Source: Gammaproteobacteria bacterium
GTDB lineage: Bacteria > Pseudomonadota > Gammaproteobacteria > Xanthomonadales > Rhodanobacteraceae
Length of the DNA stretch: 34,532 nt
Direction of reading: 5' to 3'
NCBI GenBank assembly: GCA_021325195.1
Contig: JAJPHQ010000057.1
Coordinates: forward strand, 1 to 34,532
Under the pieces are notes generated by a model. That model saw only the letters and a program-made list of their open reading frames with translations, did not search any database and was not told where the DNA came from. Shown here piece after piece: positions 16,580 to 24,782 of this stretch (the stretch's first letter is position 1; each line of letters starts with the position of its first letter). Position numbers and translations under genes: made by a program.

Positions 16580-16580
16580 C

Positions 16581-17036
16581 ATGCAGACGATCCGCAAGGG
16601 CAGGCGCCGCCGCGGCCTGATGGCCGAGATCAACGTCGTGCCCTACATCGACGTGATGCTGGTGCTGCTGATCATCTTCATGGTCGCCGCGCCGCTGCTG
16701 AACCTGGGCGTGGACATCCAGTTGCCGCAGTCGGGCGCCAAGGCCCTGCAGACCGAGAAGCAGCCGGTGCTGGTGACGGTGGACGCGCAGGGCAACGTCT
16801 ATCTGACCCTGGGCCAGAGCCCGCGCAAGGCGGTCGATGACGACACGCTGGTGAAGGACGTGTCGGCATTCGTCAAGGAAGACCCCAAGGTTGCGGTGCT
16901 GCTGGGCGGTGACAAGCGCGTGGATTACGGCCGCGTCAACCAGGTGCTGGGCCTGCTGCAGCAGGCCGGCGTTCCCAAGGTGGGGCTGATGAGCCAGCCG
17001 GAAAGCCAACCGGCCAAGCCGAATGGAACGCGCTGA
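16581..17036 (+). CDS. tolR: Tol-Pal system proton channel subunit TolR
   Basis: A 151-residue ExbD/TolR-family protein with one N-terminal membrane helix and a periplasmic domain. The basic N-terminus (RKGRRRRGLMAEINVVPYIDVMLVLLIIFMV) contains the functional Asp of the transmembrane helix (IDVMLVLLIIF). The periplasmic part ends with DYGRVNQVLGLLQQAGVPKVGLMSQPE, as is usual. No strong ribosome site is seen before the ATG, so translation may depend on ribosomes arriving from the small frame upstream. Its end overlaps the tolA start by 14 bases. Confidence 0.97.
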   Translation: MQTIRKGRRRRGLMAEINVVPYIDVMLVLLIIFMVAAPLLNLGVDIQLPQSGAKALQTEKQPVLVTVDAQGNVYLTLGQSPRKAVDDDTLVKDVSAFVKEDPKVAVLLGGDKRVDYGRVNQVLGLLQQAGVPKVGLMSQPESQPAKPNGTR

Positions 17037-17934
17037 CGCCACTCCGCGCGCGGTGCTTTATTCCGCGTTGCTGCACCTGGGCATCGTCGCGTTCCTGGCG
17101 CTGGCGACGCTCAACTGCACGCACTGGGAAGACGTCTTCAATTTCCTGCACCTGCCCAGTCCGGTCACCTGCACGCGGCCGCTGCAACTGGCCGGACCGG
17201 TGATCGAGGCGACGCTGGTCGGGCCGGTCGGCGCGCCGCCACCTCCGGCCAGCCGTCACCGGCAGGCTACGCCGCCGCCGCAACCCAAGGTCGCGCCCAG
17301 ATTCGAACCGCCCAAACCCGCGCCGGTCAAGGTGCTGCCGCCGCCGGTACAGCGGCCGGACATCAAGGACCAGGAAAAGATCGCCGAGCTGGCGCAGCAG
17401 GCCGAACTGGCGAAACAGCAACAGGAGCAGCGCGAGAAACAGCGGATGGCCGAGCTGGCACGCCAGCAGGAAGCCGAGCGGTTGTTGAAGGAACTGGCCA
17501 AGGTCAAGGCCGAGAGCGCGGCCACCGAGCGGCAGATCCGGCTGGAACAGCAGAAGGCGCAGCAGCTGGCCGATCTGCGCAAGACCAGTGAAACCCAGAC
17601 CCCGCAGAATGTGCCGCCGGCCTCGCAGGCCATGACCGGGCAGGCCGGCAAGGACAACGCCGCCTACATCGCGGCCCTGCAGAACGCGGTGACCCAGAAC
17701 TGGCTCAGGCCCGACAATATTCCGGCAGGTGCCGTGTGCCCCGTGGAGATCGTGCAGATTCCCGGCGGACAGGTGATCTCCGCCAAGGCACTGCCGAGCT
17801 GCCCGTTCAATGACATCGGCAAGCACTCGGTGGAAGCGGCCATCGAGCGTTCATCGCCACTCCCGTACAAGGGGTTCGAGAAGGAATTCCAGCGCGACAT
17901 CATTTTCAATTTCACGGTGACCTCATCCCAATAA
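17023..17934 (+). CDS. tolA: Tol-Pal system energy-transducing protein TolA
   Basis: A 303-residue inner-membrane protein that spans the periplasm and couples the TolQR motor to TolB and Pal. It has one N-terminal helix (about residues 10-32, AVLYSALLHLGIVAFLALATLNC), a proline-rich part (PPPPASRHRQATPPPQPK, PAPVKVLPPPVQRP), a long Gln/Glu/Lys/Arg-rich coiled coil (about 115-195) and a C-terminal globular domain (YIAALQNAVTQNWLRPDNIPAGAVCPVEIVQIPGGQVISAK onward) with the Cys pair CPVEI...SCPF. The start lies inside tolR (17023), and TAA is directly followed by the tolB ATG. Confidence 0.95.
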   Translation: MERADATPRAVLYSALLHLGIVAFLALATLNCTHWEDVFNFLHLPSPVTCTRPLQLAGPVIEATLVGPVGAPPPPASRHRQATPPPQPKVAPRFEPPKPAPVKVLPPPVQRPDIKDQEKIAELAQQAELAKQQQEQREKQRMAELARQQEAERLLKELAKVKAESAATERQIRLEQQKAQQLADLRKTSETQTPQNVPPASQAMTGQAGKDNAAYIAALQNAVTQNWLRPDNIPAGAVCPVEIVQIPGGQVISAKALPSCPFNDIGKHSVEAAIERSSPLPYKGFEKEFQRDIIFNFTVTSSQ

Positions 17935-19266
17935 ATGGACGATCGAACCATGCGAAATCCCAAAATCCTTCTTTCCCTGCTGCTGACGGCGCTGGCGGCG
18001 TTGTTCGCGACACAGGCCGGCGCGCAGGGGCTGACCGTGCAGATCGTCAACGGCGTGCCCTCGGCGATCCCGATCACCGTGGTGCCGTTCGGGCAGGAGG
18101 CGGCAGGTCCGCCGCCGCCGGTGGACATCGCCTCGGTGGTCAGCATGGCTCTGGACCGCTGCGGCAAGTTCCGGACGCTGCCCAAGGACGAGATCGTCGA
18201 GTCGCCCACCAGCGGCTCGCAGATCAGGTTTCCGACCTGGCAGCAGCTGAAGCAGGACTACATCGTGGTCGGCCGCACCGCCGATGCCGGCAACGGCGCG
18301 CTGCGCGCCGACTTCGAGCTGTGGGACGTCAACAAGCAGCAGCAGCTGCTGGGCCTGTCGATCACCGGACAGGGCAGCGACCTGCGCCGGATCGCGCACC
18401 AGATCGCCGACCAGATCTACCAGAAGATCATCGGCGTGCGTGGCGCGTTCGACACCCGGATCGCCTACATCACGATGACGGGCGCAGGCGACAGCACGCA
18501 GTACGCGCTGGTGGTGGCCGATTCCGACGGCTACAACCCGCAGACGGTGGTGCGTTCGCACGAGCCGCTGCTGTCGCCGGCGTGGTCGCCGGACGGCAGG
18601 GAGAGCGCCTACGTCTCGTTCGCAAGCGGCGATTCGGCGATCTACATCCAGAACGTCGCCACCGGCGCGCGCCGGCTGGTGTCCGCGCGGCGCGGCATCA
18701 ACGGCGCGCCGCGCTTCTCGCCCGACGGCAGGAAGCTGGCGATGAGCCTGTCGTTCCAGGGCAACCCGGAAATCTACGTGATGGACATGGCCACCGGTGC
18801 GCTGACCCGGATCACCCACAACCTCTCGATCAACACCGAGCCGCGCTGGACCCCGGACGGGCAGAACATCATCTTCACCTCCGACCGCTCCGGAAAGCCG
18901 CAGTTGTACGAAATTCCGGCCACCGGCGGCACGCCGCAGCGGATCACCTTCCAGGGCCAGTACAACGCCGACGCGTCGATCAGCTACGACGGCACCAAGA
19001 TCGCGATGGTGCAGGGAAATGGAAACGTGTATCGTATCGCGGTGATGGATCGCTCCCTTGGCGGCCAGGAAATGTTTCTTTCGCCGGGCAATCTGGACAA
19101 CTCCCCGAGCTGGGCCCCCAACGCCAGCATGCTGCTGTATGCAGCCACCGAGGGGCCGCACGGCGTCCTGTACGCGGTGTCGGCCGACGGGCGGGTCCGC
19201 CAGCGCCTGGTCCTGGCCAACGGCGACGTGCGCTCGCCGGCCTGGGGGCCGTACCGGCAGCCTTGA
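17935..19266 (+). CDS. tolB: Tol-Pal system periplasmic beta-propeller TolB
   Basis: A periplasmic protein of up to 443 residues that links TolA and Pal. A signal peptide (RNPKILLSLLLTALAALFATQAGAQ) precedes an N-terminal alpha/beta domain and a six-bladed propeller. The blades show the repeated pattern (S/R)PAWSPDGRESAYVSF, PRFSPDGRKLAMSLS, PRWTPDGQNIIFTSDRSGKPQLY and PSWAPNASMLLYAA. The first ATG (17935) abuts the tolA stop; a second in-frame ATG at 17950 would give a more typical signal peptide start. Neither has a clear ribosome site, so coupling to tolA is likely. Confidence 0.97.
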   Translation: MDDRTMRNPKILLSLLLTALAALFATQAGAQGLTVQIVNGVPSAIPITVVPFGQEAAGPPPPVDIASVVSMALDRCGKFRTLPKDEIVESPTSGSQIRFPTWQQLKQDYIVVGRTADAGNGALRADFELWDVNKQQQLLGLSITGQGSDLRRIAHQIADQIYQKIIGVRGAFDTRIAYITMTGAGDSTQYALVVADSDGYNPQTVVRSHEPLLSPAWSPDGRESAYVSFASGDSAIYIQNVATGARRLVSARRGINGAPRFSPDGRKLAMSLSFQGNPEIYVMDMATGALTRITHNLSINTEPRWTPDGQNIIFTSDRSGKPQLYEIPATGGTPQRITFQGQYNADASISYDGTKIAMVQGNGNVYRIAVMDRSLGGQEMFLSPGNLDNSPSWAPNASMLLYAATEGPHGVLYAVSADGRVRQRLVLANGDVRSPAWGPYRQP

Positions 19267-19348
19267 CGCCAATTTGATCGGAACAATGCTTGAATTTCGC
19301 CGTTGTCCCCACCCACAACCAACCTGCTCAAGAAAGGAAGGATTCGCC

Positions 19349-19858
19349 ATGAACGCTACCGTTCGCGTCTCCGTGATCGCGCTTCTCTGCCTGGCCGCGG
19401 CGGCCTGTGCAAAGAAGCAGGAAGTCAAGCCGCCGCCGCCGGAGACGACTCCGCCCGCCACCACCGAAGGGGCGCCGGTGGCCGGCGCGTTCACTCCGGC
19501 CGACCTCCAGACCAATCCGTGCCTGCGCACGCGCGAGATCTACTTCGACTTCGACAAGAGCGACATCAAGCCGCAGTTCGACCAGATCGTCGCCTGCCAC
19601 GCCAAGTACCTGCGTGACCGTCCGATGGCGCGCATGACGCTGGAAGGCAACACCGACGAGCGCGGCACCGCCGAGTACAACCTCGGTCTGGGCGAGCGCC
19701 GCGGCAACGCGGTGGCCAGCGCGCTGGAAGCCGACGGTGCCTCGGCCGACCAGATCAAGGTGATCAGCTACGGCAAGGAACGCCCGGTGTGCCGCGAGCA
19801 CAACGAGGAATGCTGGTCCAAGAACCGCCGCGTCAACATCGTCTACACCACCGAGTAA
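19349..19858 (+). CDS. pal: Peptidoglycan-associated lipoprotein Pal
   Basis: A 169-residue outer-membrane lipoprotein that binds peptidoglycan through an OmpA-like domain. The signal ends at Cys20 (LAAAAC), then a Pro/Thr tether. The OmpA-like domain begins IYFDFDKSDIKPQFDQIV and includes LEGNTDERGTAEYNLGLGERRGNAV, with the Asp and Arg that bind diaminopimelate, ending NRRVNIVYTTE. There is an insertion with two Cys near the end (ERPVCREHNEECWSKNRR), common in this group. AAAGGAAGG is a strong ribosome site. The 82-base spacer after tolB is the longest in the tolR-to-cpoB part. Confidence 0.97.
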   Translation: MNATVRVSVIALLCLAAAACAKKQEVKPPPPETTPPATTEGAPVAGAFTPADLQTNPCLRTREIYFDFDKSDIKPQFDQIVACHAKYLRDRPMARMTLEGNTDERGTAEYNLGLGERRGNAVASALEADGASADQIKVISYGKERPVCREHNEECWSKNRRVNIVYTTE

Positions 19859-19872
19859 CCGGCACGGCGACG

Positions 19873-20667
19873 ATGACCGCGCACGCACGTTTCACCCTGC
19901 GTCGCAGCTTCACGATCATGGCCGCTTCGGCGGCCATGATCGTTGTGGCGGCCGCGACACCCGCCGCCTTCGCGCAATCGGCTTCCGGCCAGGACGATCA
20001 GGCCGCCCAGGGCAGCGGCGGCGTGGCGCTGGTCAACCAGATCAGCGACCTGCGCCAGCAGATGCAGCAGATGCAGGGCCAGATCGAGGAACTGCAGCAC
20101 AGGCTGCAGCAGCTCCAGCAGCAGAGCAAGGATCAGTACCTCGACCTCGATTCGCGCGTGGGCAAGCTGGAGCACGCGGCACCGGCCGCGTCGTCCGCGT
20201 CCGCTCCGTCGGCCTCCGGCGTGGCGCAAGCGCCGCCCGCGTCAGCGCCGAAACCCGCCTCGCCGGCCGACCAGGCCGCCGCGCAGGCGGCCTACGCGGC
20301 GGCCTTCAAGTCGCTGCGCGCGGGCAACTACGTCGATTCCGCGCGCGGCTTCCGCGAGTTCGTGCAGAAGTATCCCGACGATCCGCTCACGCCCAATGCG
20401 TATTACTGGCTGGGCGAGTCCTACTACGTCACCCAGAACTACAAGGTGGCGCTGGATGCCTTCGAGACGCTGCTGAAGAGGTTTCCGCAGAGCGATAAGG
20501 CGCCCGGCGCGCGGCTCAAGGTCGGCTACTGCCAGTTCGAGATGAAGGACTACGCCGCCGCCCGGCGCACGCTGGAAGCGGTGATCAAGGCCTACCCCGG
20601 CACGCCGGTCGAGCGGCTGGCGAAGAGCCGGCTGCAGACTTTCCCGCTGCAGGCCGGCAGTCATTGA
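19873..20667 (+). CDS. cpoB: Cell division coordinator CpoB (YbgF)
   Basis: A 264-residue periplasmic protein that coordinates Tol-Pal with peptidoglycan synthesis. A signal peptide ends near AFA-QS. The N-terminal coiled coil ([31 protein letters not shown]) is the trimerisation helix. After an Ala/Pro linker come TPR repeats ([53 protein letters not shown] and on to [16 protein letters not shown]). It follows pal by 14 bases. The ATG at 19873 has no strong ribosome site; other starts lie farther from the signal peptide. Confidence 0.95.
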   Translation: MTAHARFTLRRSFTIMAASAAMIVVAAATPAAFAQSASGQDDQAAQGSGGVALVNQISDLRQQMQQMQGQIEELQHRLQQLQQQSKDQYLDLDSRVGKLEHAAPAASSASAPSASGVAQAPPASAPKPASPADQAAAQAAYAAAFKSLRAGNYVDSARGFREFVQKYPDDPLTPNAYYWLGESYYVTQNYKVALDAFETLLKRFPQSDKAPGARLKVGYCQFEMKDYAAARRTLEAVIKAYPGTPVERLAKSRLQTFPLQAGSH

Positions 20668-20674
20668 CGAACCG

Positions 20675-21373
20675 ATGACGCTGCGGTCGCCCACGCCGTG
20701 CGGGGCGGTGGTGCTGGTTTCCGGCGGCATGGATTCGGCGGTCACGCTGGCGATCGCACGTGCGCGCGGCTTCGCCTGCCATGCGCTGTCGGTGGATTAC
20801 GGCCAACGGCATCGCTCGGAACTGGCCGCCGCCGCACGCGTGGCGGCGATGCTGGGCGCGGTCGAGCACAAGACCGTGACGGTCGATCTGCGCGCGATCG
20901 GAGGTTCCGCGCTGACCGCCGACATCGCGGTGCCCGAACACGCGCGTGCGCATGCCGTGGACGAGATTCCGGCCACCTACGTGCCGGCGCGCAATACCAT
21001 CATGCTCGCCATCGCGCTGGGCTGGGCGGAGACGCTGGACGCCGGCGACATCTTCTGCGGCGTCAACGCGGTCGATTATTCCGGCTACCCCGATTGCCGG
21101 CCTGCCTTCGTCGAGGCCTTCGAGCGGCTCGCCAATCTCGCCACCAGGGCCGGCGTCGAAGGCCGCCATCTGCGGGTGCACGTTCCGCTGATCCGCATGA
21201 GCAAGGCCGATATCGTGCGCGAGGGCCTGCGGCTGGGCGTGGATTTTTCGCAGACGGTGTCGTGCTACCGCGCCGACGCCGAAGGCCGCGCCTGCGGCCG
21301 TTGCGACGCCTGCGCGCTGCGCGCGAAAGGTTTCGTCGACGCCGGCGTCGCCGATCCCACGCGCTACGTTTGA
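20675..21373 (+). CDS. queC: 7-cyano-7-deazaguanine synthase QueC
   Basis: A 232-residue ATP-dependent enzyme that converts 7-carboxy-7-deazaguanine to preQ0 in queuosine synthesis. The PP-loop SGGMDS (16-21) binds ATP. The zinc site is four Cys at 197, 207, 210 and 213 (SCYRAD...ACGRCDAC). The middle shows the family segment [20 protein letters not shown] and [17 protein letters not shown]. Length is normal. It starts 7 bases after cpoB. In related Xanthomonas-type genomes I recall queE next to queC at this spot; here there is no room for it. Confidence 0.97.
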   Translation: MTLRSPTPCGAVVLVSGGMDSAVTLAIARARGFACHALSVDYGQRHRSELAAAARVAAMLGAVEHKTVTVDLRAIGGSALTADIAVPEHARAHAVDEIPATYVPARNTIMLAIALGWAETLDAGDIFCGVNAVDYSGYPDCRPAFVEAFERLANLATRAGVEGRHLRVHVPLIRMSKADIVREGLRLGVDFSQTVSCYRADAEGRACGRCDACALRAKGFVDAGVADPTRYV

Positions 21374-21407
21374 ATCGCGTACCCAGTTAGAATAGTCGGT
21401 TTGCAGT

Positions 21408-21422
21408 CCAGCATTGTGCTGG
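21408..21422 (+). terminator. Small hairpin between queC and tRNA-Lys
   Basis: CCAGCA (21408-21413) and TGCTGG (21417-21422) form a perfect 6-base stem around TTG, 35 bases after the queC stop. No T-run follows, so terminator activity is uncertain. Confidence 0.3.
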
Positions 21423-21494
21423 GCGCGGAAGTTTCCATTGAAAAGTGCGGGCATGGATAGCCTGCTTTCACGCGCAGGGATGCGCACAATACCC

Positions 21495-21569
21495 GGGCCG
21501 TTAGCTCAGCGGTAGAGCAGCGGACTTTTAATCCGTTGGTCGTAGGTTCGATCCCTACACGGCCCACCA
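21495..21569 (+). tRNA. tRNA-Lys (anticodon UUU)
   Basis: The 75-base cloverleaf has a 7-base acceptor stem (GGGCCGT with ACGGCCC), a D arm GCTC...GAGC, the anticodon arm GCGGA-CTTTTAA-TCCGT with anticodon TTT, a T arm with GGTTCGATCCC, discriminator A and an encoded CCA end. A possible -10 box CACAAT lies at 21485-21490. No integrase or repeat of the 3' end is seen nearby, so I find no sign that it serves as an attachment site here. Confidence 0.98.
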
Positions 21570-21650
21570 TGAACACGCTGTCCCTGCCGTGGAAGACGCC
21601 ATCCGCAGCCGCGGTTTCCGGGAAGCGCGTCATGCCCGTCGAAGCAGGCC

Positions 21651-22352
21651 TCAATCGGTTTGCGCCGCGGAGCGCAGGCGTTGCAGCGCGACCGGGATCA
21701 ACGCCAGCAGCGCCAGACCGACCAGCGGCAGCCAGATGTGCGGTTCCAGCAGCAGGGTGGGCGACAGCGACCGGCCTTCGGCCAGCGATTGCGCCAGTCC
21801 GGCACCGATCGCGGTCTCGAACACCAGCATCACGCAGCCGCCCGCGGCGGTGGCCAGCGTGAACAGCCACACCGGACAGCGCAGCCACGCCAGCGCCATG
21901 GTGATGCCGCCGAACGGGAACAGCGGCACGAAGCGCAGGAACAGCGTGTAGCTGACGGGATGGGCCTGATAGCCGCGGCGCACGGTTTCCGCCAGCCGGG
22001 GCGGCGGCCGCTGGCCGCTGCCGAAGGCGTGGCGCGCGGCAAAGAACAGCATCAACGATCCCAGCACCTCGCCGATGATCGACAGCCCGATGGCCTTGCC
22101 CATGCCGAACAGCATGCCGCTGGCGATGATGATGAACAGCGGTCCCGGCATCGCGGTGGCGACGGAAACCGTCAGCACCACGACGTACACGACGTACGCG
22201 AGCGAAGGATGCGCCTCGATCTCTCGCGTCCAAGAAGCCTGGTCCGCGACGATGCGACCGGGTTCCAGATGCTGCAGCATGCCGCTCGCCGCCACCGCCG
22301 CCCCCAACGCGATCAGAATCAGCAGGGGCACGAAGGCGCGCAGTCGGCTCAT
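21651..22352 (-). CDS. VTT/DedA-like (TVP38/TMEM64) membrane protein
   Basis: A 233-residue inner-membrane protein of the VTT domain family (SNARE-associated, DedA/TMEM64-like), a group linked to lipid scrambling and undecaprenyl-phosphate or phospholipid flipping. There are about five or six hydrophobic helices. The family core is visible: TAMPGPLFIIIASGMLFGMGKAIGLSIIGEVLGSLMLFFAAR, then the re-entrant part SYTLFLRFVPLFPFGGITMALAWLRCPVWLF. I chose the ATG at 22352, just before the first hydrophobic helix. It lies 82 bases downstream of the deaminase gene on the same strand. Its exact substrate is not readable from sequence. Confidence 0.88.
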   Translation of the reverse strand: MSRLRAFVPLLILIALGAAVAASGMLQHLEPGRIVADQASWTREIEAHPSLAYVVYVVVLTVSVATAMPGPLFIIIASGMLFGMGKAIGLSIIGEVLGSLMLFFAARHAFGSGQRPPPRLAETVRRGYQAHPVSYTLFLRFVPLFPFGGITMALAWLRCPVWLFTLATAAGGCVMLVFETAIGAGLAQSLAEGRSLSPTLLLEPHIWLPLVGLALLALIPVALQRLRSAAQTD

Positions 22353-22434
22353 GGGCGTGCAGGGACCGGTCCGTGAACGGAGATGTCCCAAAGCATAACC
22401 GTTCGGACGGATCGTGCGCAGGGCGGCATGTCCA

Positions 22435-23007
22435 TCAATAGCGTCTGCCGCCGCGGCGCGCGTAGTCGGCCAGCACCACGCGCGCCTCCTCCCGGCGCAG
22501 GTCGCGCGTGACGCGGATTCCGCGGCGTTCCAGTTCGCCGGTCCAATCCGCCGGCAGCGGGCCTTCGTCGAAACCGGCCAGCGATTCGGTGTCGTCCGCG
22601 CGCGCGCCGACCAGGAGTTCGTCGATGCCGGCCCACACGATCGCGCCGTAGCACTGGCAGCACGGTTGTGCGCTGGTGGCAAGCGTGTAGCGGCGGCCAT
22701 CCTCGTTGAGCCGCGCGCGCCCGAGTCTCCGTTGCGCACCCGCCAGCGCCACGATCTCGGCATGCGCCAGCGACGAGGCCAGCGGTTCGACACGGTTGAT
22801 GCCGGCCGCGATCAGCCTGCCGCTTTCGTCGAACACCGCCGCGCCGAACGGGCCGCCGGTCGCGTGCTCGACGTTGCGCCGCGCCAGTTCGATCGCCAGC
22901 GCGATCCGCGCGTCGGCATCCCGGTAACGGCGGCCGAAGTCGATCGCATCCGTCAACCATGGGGGCAGCAGGGGCTCCGTCTGCGGACGAGCGTTGCCGG
23001 CGCGCAT
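22435..23007 (-). CDS. Nucleoside/guanine deaminase-like zinc enzyme
   Basis: A 190-residue member of the cytidine/deoxycytidylate deaminase superfamily. The zinc and catalytic motifs are intact: HAE with His82 and Glu84 (LAHAEIVALAGA) and PCxxC with Cys116 and Cys119 (QPCCQCYGAIVWAG). GGPFGAAVFDESGRLIAAGINRV is the usual lead of the guanine deaminase/TadA-like branch. The C-terminal part after the PCxxC motif resembles guanine deaminases rather than tRNA deaminases, so a free base or nucleoside substrate is more likely; this is inference. The start may instead be GTG at 23034, adding nine residues. Neither has a strong ribosome site. Confidence 0.88.
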   Translation of the reverse strand: MRAGNARPQTEPLLPPWLTDAIDFGRRYRDADARIALAIELARRNVEHATGGPFGAAVFDESGRLIAAGINRVEPLASSLAHAEIVALAGAQRRLGRARLNEDGRRYTLATSAQPCCQCYGAIVWAGIDELLVGARADDTESLAGFDEGPLPADWTGELERRGIRVTRDLRREEARVVLADYARRGGRRY

Positions 23008-23056
23008 GCGCCGAAGGTAACACGATCCGGACACCCCGTGGCCGCAGGAGGCCGAC

Positions 23057-23062
23057 TACAAT
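23057..23062 (+). promoter_or_regulatory. -10 element for the DUF3224 gene
   Basis: TACAAT at 23057-23062 matches 5 of 6 consensus bases and lies 29 bases before the ATG at 23092. It sits in the short gap between the divergent deaminase and DUF3224 genes. No good -35 box is seen. Confidence 0.4.
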
Positions 23063-23091
23063 GCCGGCGACCCGTTTGCTTGGAACCGATC

Positions 23092-23484
23092 ATGCTGGCC
23101 AGGGGCGAATTCGACGTGAAACTGGCGCCGCTGCCGCCGTACAACCAAGACGAGGGTGCGCAACTGGGGCGCATGTCGATCGACAAGCGGTTCCGCGGCG
23201 ATCTCGAGGCGGTCAGCAAGGGCGAGATGTTGAGTGCGGGATCGCCGCAGTCCGGCTCGGCCGGCTACGTCGCGGTCGAACGCGTCACGGGTGTCCTGCA
23301 AGGCCGGCGCGGCAGTTTCACCTTGCAGCACCACGCGACCATGCACGCCGGCGAACACGAACTGCATGTCGGGGTCGTGCCAGCTTCGGGCACCGATGAA
23401 CTTGCCGGGATCAGCGGCAGCATGACCATCGTGATCAGCGGCGGCCGGCATCGTTACGAGCTCGACTACGAACTGCCGGCATGA
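23092..23484 (+). CDS. DUF3224-family protein
   Basis: A 130-residue cytoplasmic protein that matches the DUF3224 pattern: an N-terminal GEFDVKLAPLPPY, then LGRMSIDKRFRGDLEAVSKGEMLSA, YVAVERVTGVLQGRRGSFTLQHHATM and a C-terminal TDELAGISGSMTIVISGGRHRYELDYEL. The family folds as a small beta barrel related to allene oxide cyclase-like proteins and has no firmly known role. Length is normal. The ATG at 23092 has GGAA upstream. It is divergent from the deaminase and convergent with the hydrolase gene, from which it is separated by 24 bases. Confidence 0.85.
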   Translation: MLARGEFDVKLAPLPPYNQDEGAQLGRMSIDKRFRGDLEAVSKGEMLSAGSPQSGSAGYVAVERVTGVLQGRRGSFTLQHHATMHAGEHELHVGVVPASGTDELAGISGSMTIVISGGRHRYELDYELPA

Positions 23485-23486
23485 CC

Positions 23487-23508
23487 GGCGCGTGGCCGGG
23501 GCCGCGCC
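23487..23508. terminator. Hairpin between convergent DUF3224 and hydrolase genes
   Basis: GGCGCG (23487-23492) and CGCGCC (23503-23508) pair around a 10-base loop and fill almost the whole gap between the two stop codons. It may end transcripts from both sides. No T-runs are present. Confidence 0.4.
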
Positions 23509-24549
23509 TCAGTGGGCGCCGGTGCTGTCCATCAACGCGGTCGTCTGCGGGGCGGCGAGACCGCCGTACTGCGCGTCGATATTCCGGAGCAGGGTTTGCG
23601 CATCGCCGTTTCGGTGGCTGTCGAGCAGCCTTCGCACGGCCAGTAGCTGCGCTTTCATCCTGGCCTCGATTCCCGCCCGGCAGTCCGCAAGCGCAGCCCG
23701 GTCCAGTGCCGCCGGTTCGGCCAGATCGTCCAGCGCCTGTCCGAAGCCCTGGGCGTCCGCGAGATCGTGGCTCACGCTCCGCATCGTCACGCTGTCGACA
23801 TCGAACACGCACCAGTCGTGCAGGGATTCGCGGGCATGCGCCATCTGCGCCTGGCGGATGTTGTCGTCCTCGCCGGTCAGGAACACGATGCGCGTCGATT
23901 GCTGGAAGCGGTGAAACAGCTCCGCCGGCGGCAGCGGAATCTGCGCGTTGCCGATCGGGTCGCTGCCGGCATCCAGCAGGGCACCGCGGAACACATCCGG
24001 ATAGCCGAGCGCGAGCCGCAGCGCGATGCGCGAGCCGCCGGAAAATCCGCCCACGTAAACCCGCGCCGGATCGACGCGGTAACGTTGCATCACGCCGTAC
24101 GCAGCCAGCAGCGCCAGCGGTTCGCGGCGGTTCAGCACGTCGGCGTCGTTGCCCGAATGCGCGGCGCTGACGAAGATCACGTGATGCCGGTCCAGCGCCG
24201 GAATCCATTGAGGCGGCACGCGCGCGTCGTCCCATGGCGGCACGAATACCAGCAGCGCGTAACCGCCGGCGGGCGGCGGCCCCGGCGGCACGTACAGGGC
24301 GAAACGCTGTTGCGAGGGATCGAGCGGCAGCGCCTGCAATGCGGCCGGATTGCCCGCCAGTCCGCGCTCGATGCGGGCGGCATTCAGGGGGCTGACCAGC
24401 CTGCGCAGCAACTCGCCGTTCTTCGCATAAGCCGGGAACGCGGCGAATGCAACGTCATGCTGCAGTCCCGTCGGCGCGTCGGCACTCGTACCCGCTGCGG
24501 TAACGGAAACCGCGAGGGCCAGGCACGACAGCACGAGGCGTGTGATCAC
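23509..24549 (-). CDS. Secreted alpha/beta hydrolase (esterase/depolymerase-like)
   Basis: A 346-residue exported hydrolase. A signal peptide (ITRLVLSCLALAVSVTAAGTSA) is followed by an alpha/beta hydrolase domain. The oxyanion strand LLVFVPPWDD and the nucleophile elbow GGFSGGSR with Ser170 are plain. FLTGEDDNIRQAQM may hold the acid residue, and His in SVSHDLADAQGF is the likely catalytic base. The pattern resembles PHB-depolymerase/feruloyl-esterase-type enzymes, but the substrate cannot be fixed. The last 100 residues are helical and Ala/Arg-rich. The start is GTG at 24549, chosen because it opens directly into the signal peptide. Confidence 0.85.
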   Translation of the reverse strand: MITRLVLSCLALAVSVTAAGTSADAPTGLQHDVAFAAFPAYAKNGELLRRLVSPLNAARIERGLAGNPAALQALPLDPSQQRFALYVPPGPPPAGGYALLVFVPPWDDARVPPQWIPALDRHHVIFVSAAHSGNDADVLNRREPLALLAAYGVMQRYRVDPARVYVGGFSGGSRIALRLALGYPDVFRGALLDAGSDPIGNAQIPLPPAELFHRFQQSTRIVFLTGEDDNIRQAQMAHARESLHDWCVFDVDSVTMRSVSHDLADAQGFGQALDDLAEPAALDRAALADCRAGIEARMKAQLLAVRRLLDSHRNGDAQTLLRNIDAQYGGLAAPQTTALMDSTGAH

Positions 24550-24604
24550 GTTCGACCGATGAGCGTGGTGGATCGGACCCTGCGCAGGAACCGCACCGTG
24601 GCCT

Positions 24605-24645
24605 GAAGAAAAGGCACGCGTCGGGATGGAGCCCGGTGGCGTGCC
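24605..24645 (-). terminator. Intrinsic terminator of the MocR-type gene
   Basis: On the minus strand GGCACGC (from 24645) pairs with GCGTGCC (to 24613), with an inner CGGG/CCCG stem, and is followed by TTTTCTTC. It lies about 125 bases after the MocR stop codon and ahead of the hydrolase gene. Confidence 0.6.
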
Positions 24646-24756
24646 TGGTTTCCCTTCTGGAGTGCCGCGGATTCATTGTGCCGTGACATCGCCGCTGCCG
24701 GGTTGCCGCGGCGAGGCATTCGGGTCGCCGCCATTGCGCGTTTCCTCGATTCCCGA

Positions 24757-24782
24757 AAAGACACGTTGATCAAAGACACGTT
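24757..24782. repeat. 11-base direct repeat at the MocR gene end
   Basis: AAAGACACGTT occurs at 24757-24767 and again at 24772-24782, a 15-base period. The second copy overlaps the MocR stop codon (TGA at 24770-24772 on the minus strand). It looks like a small tandem duplication. Confidence 0.7.

Noticed and set aside
21495-21569. tRNA-Lys as an integration site for a genomic island
   Set aside because: No integrase, no repeat of the tRNA 3' end in the window, and ordinary genes follow.
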